The translations under genes and the position numbers were made by a program. From Lates calcarifer (lineage: Eukaryota > Chordata > Actinopteri > Centropomidae), in NCBI RefSeq assembly GCF_001640805.2, contig NC_066836.1:1573798-1637797 (forward strand): a stretch of DNA of 64,000 nucleotides, written 5' to 3'. A model generated the notes under the pieces. The model was given only the letters and a program-made list of their open reading frames with translations. It ran no database searches and was not told where the DNA came from. Of this stretch, positions 10,874 to 23,349 are shown one piece after another (the first letter of the stretch is position 1; each line of letters opens with the position of its first letter).

Positions 10874-13800
10874 TTAAACAGGAGCGGCTCCCTGCTCGGC
10901 CGGGTGGTGTTTCTGCTGATGGATCCTCAGGTTCTGCTTCCCGGCGAACCTTTTCCCGCAGTGCTGGCAGGCGAACGGCCGCTCCCCGGTGTGGACGCTC
11001 TGGTGCGTCTTCAGGTGACCCGACTGCGTGAAGCGCTTCCCGCACTGGGCGCAGCTGTACGGCCGCTCGCCCGTGTGCACGCGCACGTGCGTCTCCAGGC
11101 TCCGCGACGACGTGAAGCATTTCCCGCAGTAGCTGCAGACGAAGCGCCTGTCCCTGCAGTACCTGTTCAGGTCCAGAGGGTCCAGCCTGGAGCCGCCCAG
11201 GCCCAGCGCCAGGGGGAAACCCGCGGCGCTCAGGTCGGACACTTTGTCCAGCAGCGTGGGCCGGTGGTCCGGCTTCAGGTACGGCCGGTGAGGCACGGGC
11301 ACCATGCTCGGCAGGCCCTGACTGGCCCACGAGGAGCAGAGGTCCAGCTCTGTGTCGTAGGGCAGGGAGCTGATCAGGGACACGCCCCGCTTCAGCTCAG
11401 AGGCCCCAGGCAGGGAGGCTGGACTCCCCCCAGACCCCAGAAAGAACGGCTTTCTCAGCGGAGCCACAGGTGGAGCTTCACAGTCCGACTCCAAATCAAA
11501 CACCACGTCTGATGAGCTGCTCTCTGCGGGCCCTGCTGGACCCGGAGACTCCTGGGCGCTGTGGGAATCCTGACGCTCGACTCCCCGCTCCGACAGCCCG
11601 TTACTGTTCTGATCCCACGGCCTCACGTCGCCCGCTGAGGTGGAGATCATCATCCCGGACGGCCCCTCGTCGCTGTCGTCTGCCTCTGACGGCTGCACCT
11701 CCGTCCCTTCACACACATCAACACACACTCAGGTTAGCTGCCTCTGCATCCAACACGACACCAGAGCAGTGAAACTAACACGATGCACTACAATAAGAAC
11801 GTGTCAGAATGTCCCTGTGTTACAGATGACAGGTGTAAACCGCTCACACACGTTTAATCTTCTAACTGAAACAAGAGCGTGAAAAAAACTTGTTAACCAC
11901 ATTTATCTATCACTTTACAGCCGTGACAAAGTGTGAAAACATCACGCTGTCTTTGTCGAGTGTCGTTTGCCTCTGAGCTGTAGCTACCTACAGCTGAGCC
12001 AGTCTAAACATCCACTGACTGCCTTTCTATCCATCAGCTGATAAACTGAAACTCCAACACTGTGATCCACACACTCTGAGAGTGTATTGGCCTCTTCAAC
12101 ACTTCATGCTGTGATATGATAGAAAACCTGAGGCTCTGCAGGGATTGTTTGCCTTTTTACTGTCATGAGTTTATTTCTAACAGACTGACAGAGGTACAGG
12201 AGAACTGTGTGTGTGTATGTAGCTACAGTATCAGTGATGGTACTTTTATTTTGAAGGCTGCTCTCACAGTCGCTGTGTTTCCTCTCACCGTCCTCGTTGA
12301 GGAGCAGCTCCTCTGCAGCATCGCTGTCGTTCACCTCCACCTTTGGCGTCTCCTCCTTTATTAAAACCACGTCCTGGTCGTTTGGCTCCTCTGCAGCTGG
12401 GTGGAGACCGTCCTGAGTGGAGACAAACAGCTGATTTCATCTGCTGTTGGAAACCTCCTTTTCATCATGTTTATGATGAGAGATGGTAACAAATCATTTT
12501 CAGACAAAACACAGGATGACTTTTGTGCATAAAATATCAAAAAATAATAAAAGAAAAAAAACCTCACGACTCCCTAAAGCTGAAGTGGTGCCATCAAATT
12601 GTTTCTGTTGTTATTTCTGATTGAAAAGAGACTAAACTCATTCTTTTGTTGGTCCACTCATTTTGTTTGACAGTAAACCCTTTGACACAGTGTGAGTTAC
12701 TAAGGAACAGAAAGGTGGTGTGTGTAGACAAGCTGCAGAAACAGTCAAATGAATTTGAATTTGTTGACTTGATGTGGTAGCAAACTGAAACCTTTCTGAA
12801 AATGAATGTGAACAGTCTCATGTAAATGGAAATGACTGTGGCCTTTCTTTCCTCCTGTTGGACGCTGACGTGGTCTCACCTCTTCTGTCCCAGGGTTCAC
12901 GTCTGTGGTCGTCTCTAAAGCAGGAACTCGTCCACGTCTTTTCACACTCGAGGCCTTTGGCTGTTTGGCACCCGCTCCGCTCGGTAAGGCACATTCTGGA
13001 CGGAAAAACACAGAGACACTTCCTCATATGACGAGCAGCAGATCACTCAGGGTCTTTGAAGAGGGTCCAGGTGGGTTCACTGTACTTTACTGCTGTGTAT
13101 GAGTACACATCTTTACTTATATACTCATTCTCACCAGGGGAAGAAGTACTCACATTTTACTTAAGGTACAAAAGTATTAGAATCCAAATATACTGAGTGT
13201 ACAAAAAGTAAAAGTACTCAGTGAACAGGTGAGAATATTGTACATTTGGATTATTACTGTACATCTCTTTGATGTTTCAGCAGGTAGAGACGAGTCCAAG
13301 TTTAATTTCATCCTTTTATTTGTTGATTAAGTTTTGTTTCATTACTCTTAATCTGCAAAGTAACTTAGAGTAAAAGTATTCTACTCTGTTTCAATCTGTG
13401 CCTCTCAATTGTTGTGGAGCAGAAAATCGAAACACTCAGAGAAAGTACTTGAGTAAGTGATCTTAGTTACTTTCCTCCACTGGTAACTTCTCAGAGGATT
13501 GTAACTGTAACGATTTGAAATCTGTTTTCTTCTCTGTAACACTGCATTCCCGCTATTAAGCGCCTCAGTGCATTTCCTGAATATTTAAGCCCAAGTCTTC
13601 AATTCGGCATATACAAGTAGATGGAAAAGTTTACTGCAGTAAAACAGCAGCTTGGAGAACTCAGCTCACTCTCTAAAAGTTGACTGCTGAGCTGAGTTTT
13701 TGTTTGTAGACACAGAGCACAGTGCAGTTTGGAGTTTTACATGTATGCCGAATTAGTAAATGAACGTAGAAATGAGCCGTTAAATGATACTGAGACAGAT

Positions 13801-14298
13801 CTATTAGAATATTTTACACCGCTGCCGAGTAGAAACGTTTTATGGGCAGTTTTCTTATGGAGTTTGGTGCGTAGCGCTCTTCATGTACAAAACAACGGCA
13901 GTTATCGTGGATCAGAGCGATAAGGACTCCATTCATCACAGAGCACATCCCGCCACCATCACCTGTGTGTGGATCTGACCGTGAATCACTCCCGGCTCTG
14001 TGTGTAAAAGCTCCGGGAACTCACCGAGAGTAAAATCCATCAGCCCCCCGCCGGCCTCTACCTCCGGGCCGCCGTAATCCAGCATCGCGACGCTGCCCCG
14101 GTGTCCCCGGGCGATGATGGTCTCGATGAGCTCCAGCTTCCTCCTCAGCGCCTCGTTCTCCTTGTGGCTCCGGCTGATCTCCAGCTGCAGCACGGCGTAG
14201 CTGTCGTCCACCAGCTCGCAGATCTCCGCCACGGCCGCTTTGGTCAGCGCCTCCATGATGGACGTCAACTGAGAGTGAAACGCCTTGTAACTCGTCAT
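10874..14298 (-). CDS. C2H2 zinc-finger protein C (three fingers, N-terminal coiled-coil domain)
   Basis: Probable nuclear DNA-binding regulator. Coding exons on the minus strand are 14298-14025, 12995-12880, 12412-12289 and 11706-10874, giving 448 residues in frame. The start is the Met at 14298 (MTSYKAFHSQL), matching the paralogues, rather than the in-frame Met seven codons upstream at 14319. Residues 7-55 are the shared domain ([29 protein letters not shown]). Exon 3 encodes DVVLIKEET, with I-K-E-E at 148-151. Three fingers lie at C362/C365/H378/H382, C390/C393/H406/H410 and C418/C421/H434/H438, joined by perfect TGERPY/F linkers. Helix residues -1,2,3,6 are S,R,S,T / Q,G,H,T / G,Q,N,I. 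The last-exon acceptor is weak (TG-rich before AAG at 11707); an alternative at 11728 keeps frame and adds seven residues. Exon 2 was assigned by phase, so it is the least certain. Confidence 0.84.
13131..13487. mobile_element. MITE-like element with imperfect terminal inverted repeats, in intron 1 of gene C
   Basis: The left end reads ACCAGGGGAAGAAGTACT and the right end, reverse-complemented, reads ACCAGTGGAGGAAAGTAA, so the ends are imperfect inverted copies. Both are followed inward by ACTTAAGTA/ACTCAAGTA-type sequence. This 'ccagtgg(t)ggaagaagtac' end is a very common non-autonomous DNA transposon end in ray-finned fish as I recall it. There is no coding capacity. Single-end fragments of similar type occur near 31425-31470 and 44860-44915. 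Confidence 0.75.
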
Positions 14299-15084
14299 CT
14301 TGAGCGGACGTGTAACCACACCGAGCTCCGAAACCTTAAATTAACATCAGCGAAGACGGCGCGTGCGGGAAGAGGGAACGACGTCCGGCTCGCGGCTCGC
14401 GGTGAACGGGTCCCGGTTCAGACCGAGCAGAGAGCGTGTGGCGGTGAGACGCCGATGGATGCTGCGGTTGACCGTTGTTGTTTGTTGTTGTAGTCGCTTC
14501 TCTCCTCCTCAGCGTGCCGTTGACCCACTTCCGTAATGCTACTTTCAAAATAAAAGAACAGAATGAATCGCGCGTAAATCCTGCTTTTCATTTTTCATTC
14601 TTATTAAGTAGAAAGAAAAAGGTGCTACCTGTGTTTTGTGACACAAAACCATTTAAATCCTTCAAAAATTCCTCTGTGCTTTATTTAGCTTTTTTGATGT
14701 TGTCAACAATAGTTGCTGCGTTTGAAAAAAATCTATAAAACTTTTCCGTATTTTATTTTTATTCTTAATCTGTACTGTTTAAGAATAACTGTACGGAAAA
14801 AAAATATCTTAATATTAATATTAATATTAATATCTAAATATATTGGGATCTTGACCCATTATTTCAAGCTTGGGTAGAAGTGAAGGGAATATTTTGTGCT
14901 GAGCTATACCATGTCGATGTACGTGTCCCATTGATAAGTTAAAACATACATACAACACTAAATACCCACATGTTATTCGCTGTATGTTGTTTTTCAGTCA
15001 GCCGTTAGTCGTGCAGTAGTTTCCCACAGCACCCGAACGCAGCACCTGCTCGGTTTCCACAGCAACGCCTGACAACAAACGAAG
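14299..15084. promoter_or_regulatory. Shared head-to-head promoter interval of gene C and dnaaf11
   Basis: The start codons of gene C (minus) and dnaaf11 (plus) are 786 bases apart and point away from each other. The gene C side (14299-14530) is CpG-rich. The middle (14640-14850) is AT-rich with a short ATTAAT repeat at 14812-14833. The dnaaf11 side contains an RFX X-box. Whether the two genes share one promoter or have two separate ones cannot be decided from sequence. Confidence 0.6.
15053..15066 (+). promoter_or_regulatory. RFX X-box upstream of dnaaf11
   Basis: The sequence GTTTCC-AC-AGCAAC fits the X-box consensus (GTHNYY, 2-base spacer, RRNAAC) at all half-site positions and ends 18 bases before the dnaaf11 ATG. 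RFX factors drive many cilium genes through such sites close to the start. A forkhead-type AACAAAC core at 15074-15080 lies between the X-box and the ATG and might serve FOXJ1. Function is inferred. Confidence 0.7.
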
Positions 15085-16642
15085 ATGGTTTACAGTAAGT
15101 TAAAAAACCAAAATAAAAACCATTAATAATATTTCTCTGTGTGCTAACGGTTAGCTAATGTGAGTTTTATGATTTTCTTCACAGTTTAACCTGAGAGTTT
15201 AGTTTGTGGTGTAGTTAGCACCGTTAGCTTAGTCTCTCTATAGCCTTAACGTTAGCGGAGCTAATCTAACGCTCGTGATATTAGTTATCTAGTGAACGTT
15301 TTATAAGTTATTAGTGATATTAGTATCACTATCACTATTATTAACCTAGAACTACCCGCTGCTGCCAGTCACTTAGCAGACTAGCTTACAACAACAAACA
15401 CAGCAGCTACATTACAGTGTTAGGTTTAACAAACAGTTACTATAAAAACCGTGATTAAATCCTTCATTAAAACACTAAATGAAAGCCAAATAAAGCGCGT
15501 GTTTAACTGTCTCTGAGATGTTTTCAGGAAAGATTACAGAGAGCTGCAGCTCCAGGTTTAATAAGGGTTAATAAAGCAGCACTGGGTGGTCTGCAGTGTG
15601 AGCTGGACCTGGACTGTTCACAGCTGTACAGTCTTAAAACAGGACTTTAAAATCAATTCAGAAAAACACTTTTAGACACGGGGATGAGATATGAAGACAC
15701 ACATAAACAGAGTTTTAAAAAGGGTAATGATGTGTGTTTTTGTCGTCCAGTCACAGAGGACATGGTCCGCCGGCGAGCCGAGCACAACGAGTGTGAGATC
15801 TTCTCCTTGGAGGAAGTTTCTCTGCACCAGCAGGACATCGAGAGGATCGAACACGTGGACAGGTGGTGCAGGGACCTGAGGATCCTCTACCTGCAGAACA
15901 ACCTCATCCCCAGGATCGGTGAGACATCACACCGAGGCTGCTCAGAGACGCCACTCTCTCAGCACTGATGTGGTGATGAGCAGGTCAAAGACGTTATTAG
16001 ACGTCGAGGTTACATGTCACTGATGCAGTTTAACACTGGTCTTCACCACTCATCAATTCAGTTACAGTTTCCCAGTTTTAAAGGTTGTTCATTAACTTGT
16101 TTGTTCATGTAGAGAACGTCAGCCGCCTGAAGAAACTGGAGTATCTGAATCTGGCCTTGAACAACATTGAAGTTATTGAAAACCTTGAAGGTCAGTGACA
16201 GTGTGTTGGTGTGTTTGGTGCTGAATGTATCCTCCTTTATTCATCTAAATCTTTCTGACTGCTGCTGCACTTTACTGTTTACTCTCTGTTTTATTCCATT
16301 GATTATTCAGTTGATAATTTTAATATAAAATGTCAAAGGAACAAAGTCACAGTTTAGCAGAGTCTACTTTCTCCAAACAAAAGAAAAGAAAAATGCTAAA
16401 TCCTCTCACACCCTGAGAGGATGTTTAATATGATGAATATGATCTGTAAATTAAATCAATAACATGTCAGTTAGCAGATTAATCATTGATTACATGATTT
16501 CCTGTTGATTACAGTTATGACTGTACCTCTGTGTTTTTATTTGTTGAAACAGACAGATATTATTGTGAAACCACTGTTGAACCAGTTAACACCAGTTTCC
16601 ATCATTTCCCTGTAAACGTATAAACATGGAAACATGGTGTTT

Positions 16643-16677
<35 letters not shown>

Positions 16678-19600
16678 TGTCCTCAGGCTGTGAGAGTCTG
16701 CAGAAGTTGGACCTGACGGTGAACTTCGTCGGCCGTCTGAGCAGCGTGGAGTCTCTGAGGCACAACCTCCAGCTCACGGAGCTGTTTCTGGTGGGAAACC
16801 CCTGCACTGAGTTTGACGGCTACAGGCAGTTTGTTGTGGCTTCTCTGCCCCAACTGAAGGTAACTTTACCTCAGAGCAGGACACTCTGTTTTTACTGTGT
16901 GTGGTCTGACTGACCTGCTGTTTGTCTGTGTGGTCAGTGGCTGGACGGGACGGAGATCAGCCGGTCGGACAGGATTCGAGCCTCTCAGGGACTGGAGGAG
17001 GTGAGGAGGCGAGTCCTGGAGCAGGAGAAGGAGCACCTGAGGAGGAGAGCCAGGGAGAAGGAGGAGGCGCAGAGGAAGGCTGAAGGAGAGGAGAAAGGAA
17101 ACAAGGAGAGGAAGGCAGGCTTCGACGGCCGCTGGTACACCGACATCAACAACACAGTGTGAGGACAGACACGACAACTTCCTGTTTGTGTGCTGCTCTG
17201 AAATGATCGTCAATATTTCTGTGATCAACAAATTTGAAATCATTGAACAAGAAAGAAAATCATTAAAAGTAAATCACACTCAATAGATCAATCTGCCAAA
17301 TTTATTTATACTCGATTATTCGTTTGGTTGGTAAAATATCTCAAATACTAAAGAAAGATTTTGCCTAATAAATAATGAATTTAAAAAATGTAAAAATATT
17401 CTGCACTTTTAACGTATTTAAAAAAAAATATCTTAATTATCTTAAAAAGTTATCTTGTCACATTTTTCCTGAACATCCAGTTTGGGAATTTTCACGTTTA
17501 CAGCTGAAAGGAGAAAAAGATTTATACCTCGAAATAAATAGAAAAAGATAGAGAAGATGAGGAAGTGTTCAGTCACTTCTCTCCTGTCTTCATAGTCCAA
17601 CACTGGAGGAGAACAAGGAGAAGGAGGAGGAGGAGGAGAAGACGACGAGCCTCCTGGATGAGGAGCAGAGGGAGAGAGAGTTCTGGCACACACCGTGTTC
17701 ATTCACCCCTGAATCTCGTCTGGAGGCTCACCGCCACCTGGAGGAGAAGAGGAGGGCGAAGGAGAAGTAAGTGTGTTTGACTTTCATCCATGTCAGAGGA
17801 AGTGAAGAGAATCCAAAACCTGCTGCAAACACATTAAAACGAGCCTTTATAAAGAAACAGACTGCAGTTTACTCCTTCAGCCACTGGGTGTCAGTATAAC
17901 ATCAACCTGAAGCTGCCGTCCACAGTGGCTCACAGAGAGAGACTCCGTTCATCACTCGCTCTGTAAAGGCTGAGGTCGGGCTCATCTGTTCTCAGTGCAG
18001 GATGGTAGGAAACATGAGTTTGACTCCACAGTTCTCAGGACAGATGAGGAGTTTTCAGAGTCGTCAGTGCAGCAGGACAGAACTGTGACTGCTCAGAGGC
18101 TCAGAGACAACTTTGTTCTGACAGTTTACTCCAATACGTTTGTGACTAATGAATCAGCCGGTGAGCTTAGAGGTGCCAATAATCCTGACTGATTCACTGA
18201 CGGTGTGTTCAGGTGACTGTCAGAGCGAAGGAAACTGTAAGACTGAAGGAGGAATATGACTTTCCATTACATCTGAAAGTACTGGATTGAAGTTAGTTTA
18301 ACTTTGTCTTTAGAGCAATTAATATGAGTAAATATGCAACAACCATTTAGTTATTGAAGAGTTATAGTTCTAAGGATTCTGATCAGAGTCACTCATGAAC
18401 AGTCATAATAACAGTGGTGTAGGTGAGAGCTGGACACGACTCTGTGAAGGTTAAACTGTGCAGCCTCCACATGAGTCCACACTCAGTCCAACGACATTCA
18501 CAGGACGTAACTGAAGCTCTGTACACTCAAGTGTTTCAGGGCAAAAGAGCTGCTGACGTGTTGATGTTGCACAGTGTGACTGGTGGTCGTGTTAACTCTC
18601 CCTGAACGAGAGCGGCAGAGGAAGTCAGAGAACATCATCACTGATGGACACAGATATGAAACTGTGCATTTTATTTCTGTTAGTCTGTGAAATGGCAGCA
18701 GTTTGATGTTTCAGCTGAAAGGACAGAAGAGGTTAAATGTGTCAGAATAATTCACAGGCTCTGCAGCTCTAATAAACCTTTTAGCTTCTTATTTTTGCCT
18801 GGTTCAGTCTCAGTGTTTCCATTTAGCATTTAGCAGCTAAAGATCCAGAGGAGGTGGAGGAGACCAAACACAGAGCTAAAGAGAGGAACACTGGATACAA
18901 ACACCAGCTCCACTGGATGTGTTCATTTGTCTCGATGCCTTTTACGTCTTTGCTTGGTCTTGTTGCTGAAAGCTGCTTTATCTTTGTCCTGTGACCACAT
19001 TAGCCATAATCTATGAACGGAGATGTGTTGGTCGCCTTTTTGTAAAGTTATGGGCCAAAAAACCCCAAAACATCTGGTCCCGTCCGGCGTCCTCCTGAGC
19101 CAATCATGTGTAAATCAGGAGTGTTTGTGCACCAATCAAACCGCAGCATGTTTCAGACTGATCAGAGGTCAGTATTCGTTGAAGTCTAGTTAATTTTCCC
19201 ACCATGCTGCTAATTAGTGCTCACCTTAAGGTGACCCGTCTTGCCGGGGTGTTAATTGGGTGTGTGTGTTGCACGTCCACTTCTCACTGTGTTTCCGTTG
19301 TCTCTCTAACACACTGACACTCACACACACACACACTGTGTCAGAGCGGTGATATCACACTGTTCACTGATCAGTTACACTAACACAAACCTGTGTGATT
19401 CACTTGATTCATTTATGATCAGTGGCAGCTCGTCTCCCTCCAGCTGAAGAGTGTGATTCTGTTGCCTTGTTATCAGTGATGAGCAGGTATTTATCTCTGA
19501 CCTGGTTCTCAGAGGTCTGGCTGTGACAGGCTGCAGCGTCCCTGACGAACCTTTCCTCTCGTTGTTTTTAACTTGTCGTTGTTGTGTGGTTTCAGAGCGT

Positions 19601-22600
19601 CGCTCACTGTCTTCCTCTGTTGTTCTGTGATGTGGGCGTCGAGAAGCCGTGACTGTAACCGTGATTAAAGACCATACAAATAAAGCTGACATGTAATACA
19701 TCTCCAGAATAATAAATACATGAAACCTCCTCCACTCATTCAGCTCCTCTGAGACTTCAGGGTCGGTCCAGTGCTCAACTATGTCCAAGGGCACTCTGAC
19801 AGTGGAAGTGGGCTCTGTGATGCTCACAGGGGGATAAACCCTGCTGCTGGGTCTGATTGTTAAACCATCAGCCCTCTGGTCACTGCACAGACTCTTCATG
19901 TCCACTGAGGCAGCAGCAAAGTCAGAGTCTGTCTGTTTTTAAGCACAGTTTTCTGTTATTGCATAAAAATGACAACAAGTGGAAATTTGTAAAAAAAAAA
20001 AAAAAATGGCATAAAATTTTAGGCTTTGCTTCGTAAAACATTCAGTAAAGGAGAGTGTTGTGTTCAGAATGTGTTTCTGCTGCCCCCTAGTGGTAAAGTG
20101 CATCAGTTATTGTAGGTTTAAATTTGGGGAAACAGAGAACTGATATGGGATCAGTGTCATTTCACCAGATACTCTGAGTTTACTTTAGTTTTGATGGCGG
20201 GAAAGAAGAAGTTGGATCAGAGCAGTAAATACCATTCAAATCAAATCACAGCTCAAATATTTACAGTATGACTGCTGATATGTTATCACGCTGTTCAAGG
20301 TGATTAAACCTAACTGTAGTGGATGTAGTGTTTTATTGTCCGTGTGCCTTGAAGGCAACTTAACGCACTGGTAGCTTTTTGTTTTTATAGAATTACTTCA
20401 TTTTCTTGTAGAAGTTGAATAACTGCTGTTACAGATTTTACCATAAACTGGAACCAGGATCAGCTGATATATATTTAGATTATTCTTTAACCCTCACACA
20501 AGCAGCTCACACGGTGCTCCACTGGGACCTGTTTAATTCAGGACCTGAACTCATGAGGAGGATCAGACTGAAGCTGTTTCTCAGTAAAGTCTGGATCACA
20601 CACAGCTGTGGTAGCTGTTCTTTTCCATTGTTGTAATTTGGTGTTTTTTGTATGTGTGCAGCGTGTTTGTAAAGCGAGCAGTGACAGATCTGTTCATTTT
20701 TCTTTCTTTTTATTTCATCTCTGCCTCCGCTCACCCCACCGACCCGCGGACACACTGCTCACACTCATAACACCTCGAGCCACATGTGCAGAAGTATCCT
20801 GCTGTGTTCGAGCTCCAGGAAGCTCTTTACATTAACCTGAAGGTATCGTAGTGTTTCCTGTCACTGTGCTCTGCTAAGGCACAGTTCTAACACTTTATTT
20901 GTCATGTGAGCTGCATGTGGCATTTCTTTTTTTACGTTTAGGGATCTTACAAATCCCTGTATGGGAGCTTTGAACAACCTCCTTCATTTGTAATTCACCA
21001 GGAGTCTCCACAGGAAATGAAACAGCAGAAACAACTCTGTAAGAAGCACAATAAACCCCTCTCTACTGATAAGAAGTCAGGTCACACCTCTGGATGAGCT
21101 TGATTTGAAGAAACCCGGCGTGATGTCTGAGACGCCAACCGCTGACAGTCCGCTTCCTAATCCAGATTACAGAAACATCCCGGGCCTGCGTGCTGTCCAA
21201 GCAGAAAATCGGGGTGATATGGTGTTGCCGTTTTTATCGCCTCCCTGCGTGCGGCTGTCAGAGCGCGCTGACTTGATGCATACAGTCGTGCCGTCACTGG
21301 ATTGTCAGGAAAGATGAATTTCCTGCTCCTGAGGTGGATTGTGTGATAAGGTCAGCCAGGAGACGGCTCTGTGTTTAATGGCTGCTCTGTTCCTCCGAGA
21401 GGAAGGATAACACCAGACGAACAGCAAATCCAACCTGCAGCCTGAAGGACTGAGCCCAAAACACTCAGGCTTCAAGGTGGAGGAGCACTGACAGGCTGAT
21501 GGATGGATGTAGTTCACTGACACACGTGGAGGAGACGGACGAGGACATTTCCATCAATAGTTTTCTGTATGATAAGACAGGCTCGGGTTTAAACGAGACA
21601 CTTTATAAAGTGAGACCTGCTGCAGGAACATGATTGATCACACTATCAATGCTAATGCTAAAACATTTCCATGGATGGGAGATAATCGGAGCTGTTGACA
21701 AAAACAACAGCTGCAGAGGAGATTAAGTCCAGTGTTCCTCTCTTTAGCTCTGTGTTTGGTCTCCTCCACCTCCTGAGGGAGATCTCTGGATCTTTATCTG
21801 CTAAATGTTCCACTGTGCTCCATGTTTGCTGCTGCGCCCAGAAAATGACGCCATGAGATCGCTGAGAGTGAACCAGATAAACAACCAGCTGAAACTCACT
21901 ATAATCATGGTGCAGTTTATTTAGTAGAACTACTTTTTCCAAGCTGGAGAATAATCTTTTTTTGTCGATAAAGTAAAACACATCCATCTCCACCTCCTGG
22001 AGCCTGAGCTGATGTTTCATATGCTTCATGTCTTTAACTCAACCGTCCAGAAAACAGAAAAGCAGCCAGTTCTCACAGTGGAGAAGCTGGAAGCAGACAA
22101 TGTTTAGCCGTTTGTTAACCCAAAGGTTCACGTGGCAGTGTGCAGTATATGACAGTAATAGTCCAAACAGAGGCTTTGCAGAGGGAGCTGTGCTACCTGA
22201 GACTCCTCTGTTCACTGTAGCTCTGTGGTTAAATCCGGTGCAGATTAAGACTCGTCCCTCTCTGCAGACAGGGCTAACTGAGAGCTGTCTGAACAGATCG
22301 TCCTCACCTCTGCACTGCACACAAACCAGCAGTGGAGCTGTCACCGCTGATGTCTCCATGACTCAGCTGTTTGATACATGCCCCATCACCCCTTTAAAAA
22401 GTAACAGAGCAGGGTTTTACAGTGCAGAGAGCCACACTGTGACCTTGACGAGTCGACAGTGTGTGGAACAGGACGAGGTGGAGGCAGAGGAGAAGCTGCT
22501 GTTTGAACCCAGAGGCAGAGTGATGGAGCTGAAATAGATACTTGGCCTCCATCTCACCCCGACTCATCCCCGTCACACACACACACACACACACACACAG

Positions 22601-23274
22601 AAAATTATCAGCGTGATGGTTGTGATGTTTTTGGGCAGAAATGGACTCCAGTTGATCTCTGTCCTGCTCCATCAGACGGCTGCTGAGGTGGTGAAGCACA
22701 GACTGTCTGAAAATCAGTGTGTTGGTGAGATGTTTCACCTCAGCTTCAGTGCTCCCTGTCATCCATAGATGTTCAGCTGAGCTGAGGTCTGGTGACTGTG
22801 AAAATGATTTACACTCTTTTCAACAATCAGAATTAACTTCGACCTTAAAATCTGATGCCTTAGTCTCAAACTTTATTCCAACAACCTGGTTGGTGATGCA
22901 GAAATGATGGTGTTAGGTGGAGGTGAAGTCACTGTGTTGTCCTGGGCAGAAAATCCACAACACCACAAATAGATGGTGTTAGCATCCTTAAGTTCAGCAG
23001 GCTGAAGGCTCTGTGAACACGCTGTCACACTCGTCCTCTGGAGGTGGTGATGCCTCGACCGCCAACTCATTCATCCGCTGCTCAGTGGGATTAATGGGTG
23101 GACGTATGTGCAGAGATAGTGGACTTCATTTTATAATGGGTTCCTGTGGGGAGAGAGCAGGTGTGTTTGAACGGAGTAAACCATTAGAAATAAAAGGTTT
23201 AAGGGCAGAGGTGGACGAAATGTTTGTCTGGAAATATTATTTGTTTGAAAGCTGCTGTAGAGGAGGTGGAGTTC

Positions 23275-23349
<75 letters not shown>

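Noticed and set aside
19375..19905. 176-codon open frame on the minus strand in dnaaf11 intron 6
   Set aside because: One or two frames of this length are expected by chance in six frames of 64 kb. Its start overlaps what looks like a degraded tRNA-like/SINE block (19780-19870), and no family is recognisable.
22028..22537. 169-codon plus-strand open frame in dnaaf11 intron 6
   Set aside because: Length is within chance, composition shows no domain, and there are no splice or polyadenylation signs fitting a gene.
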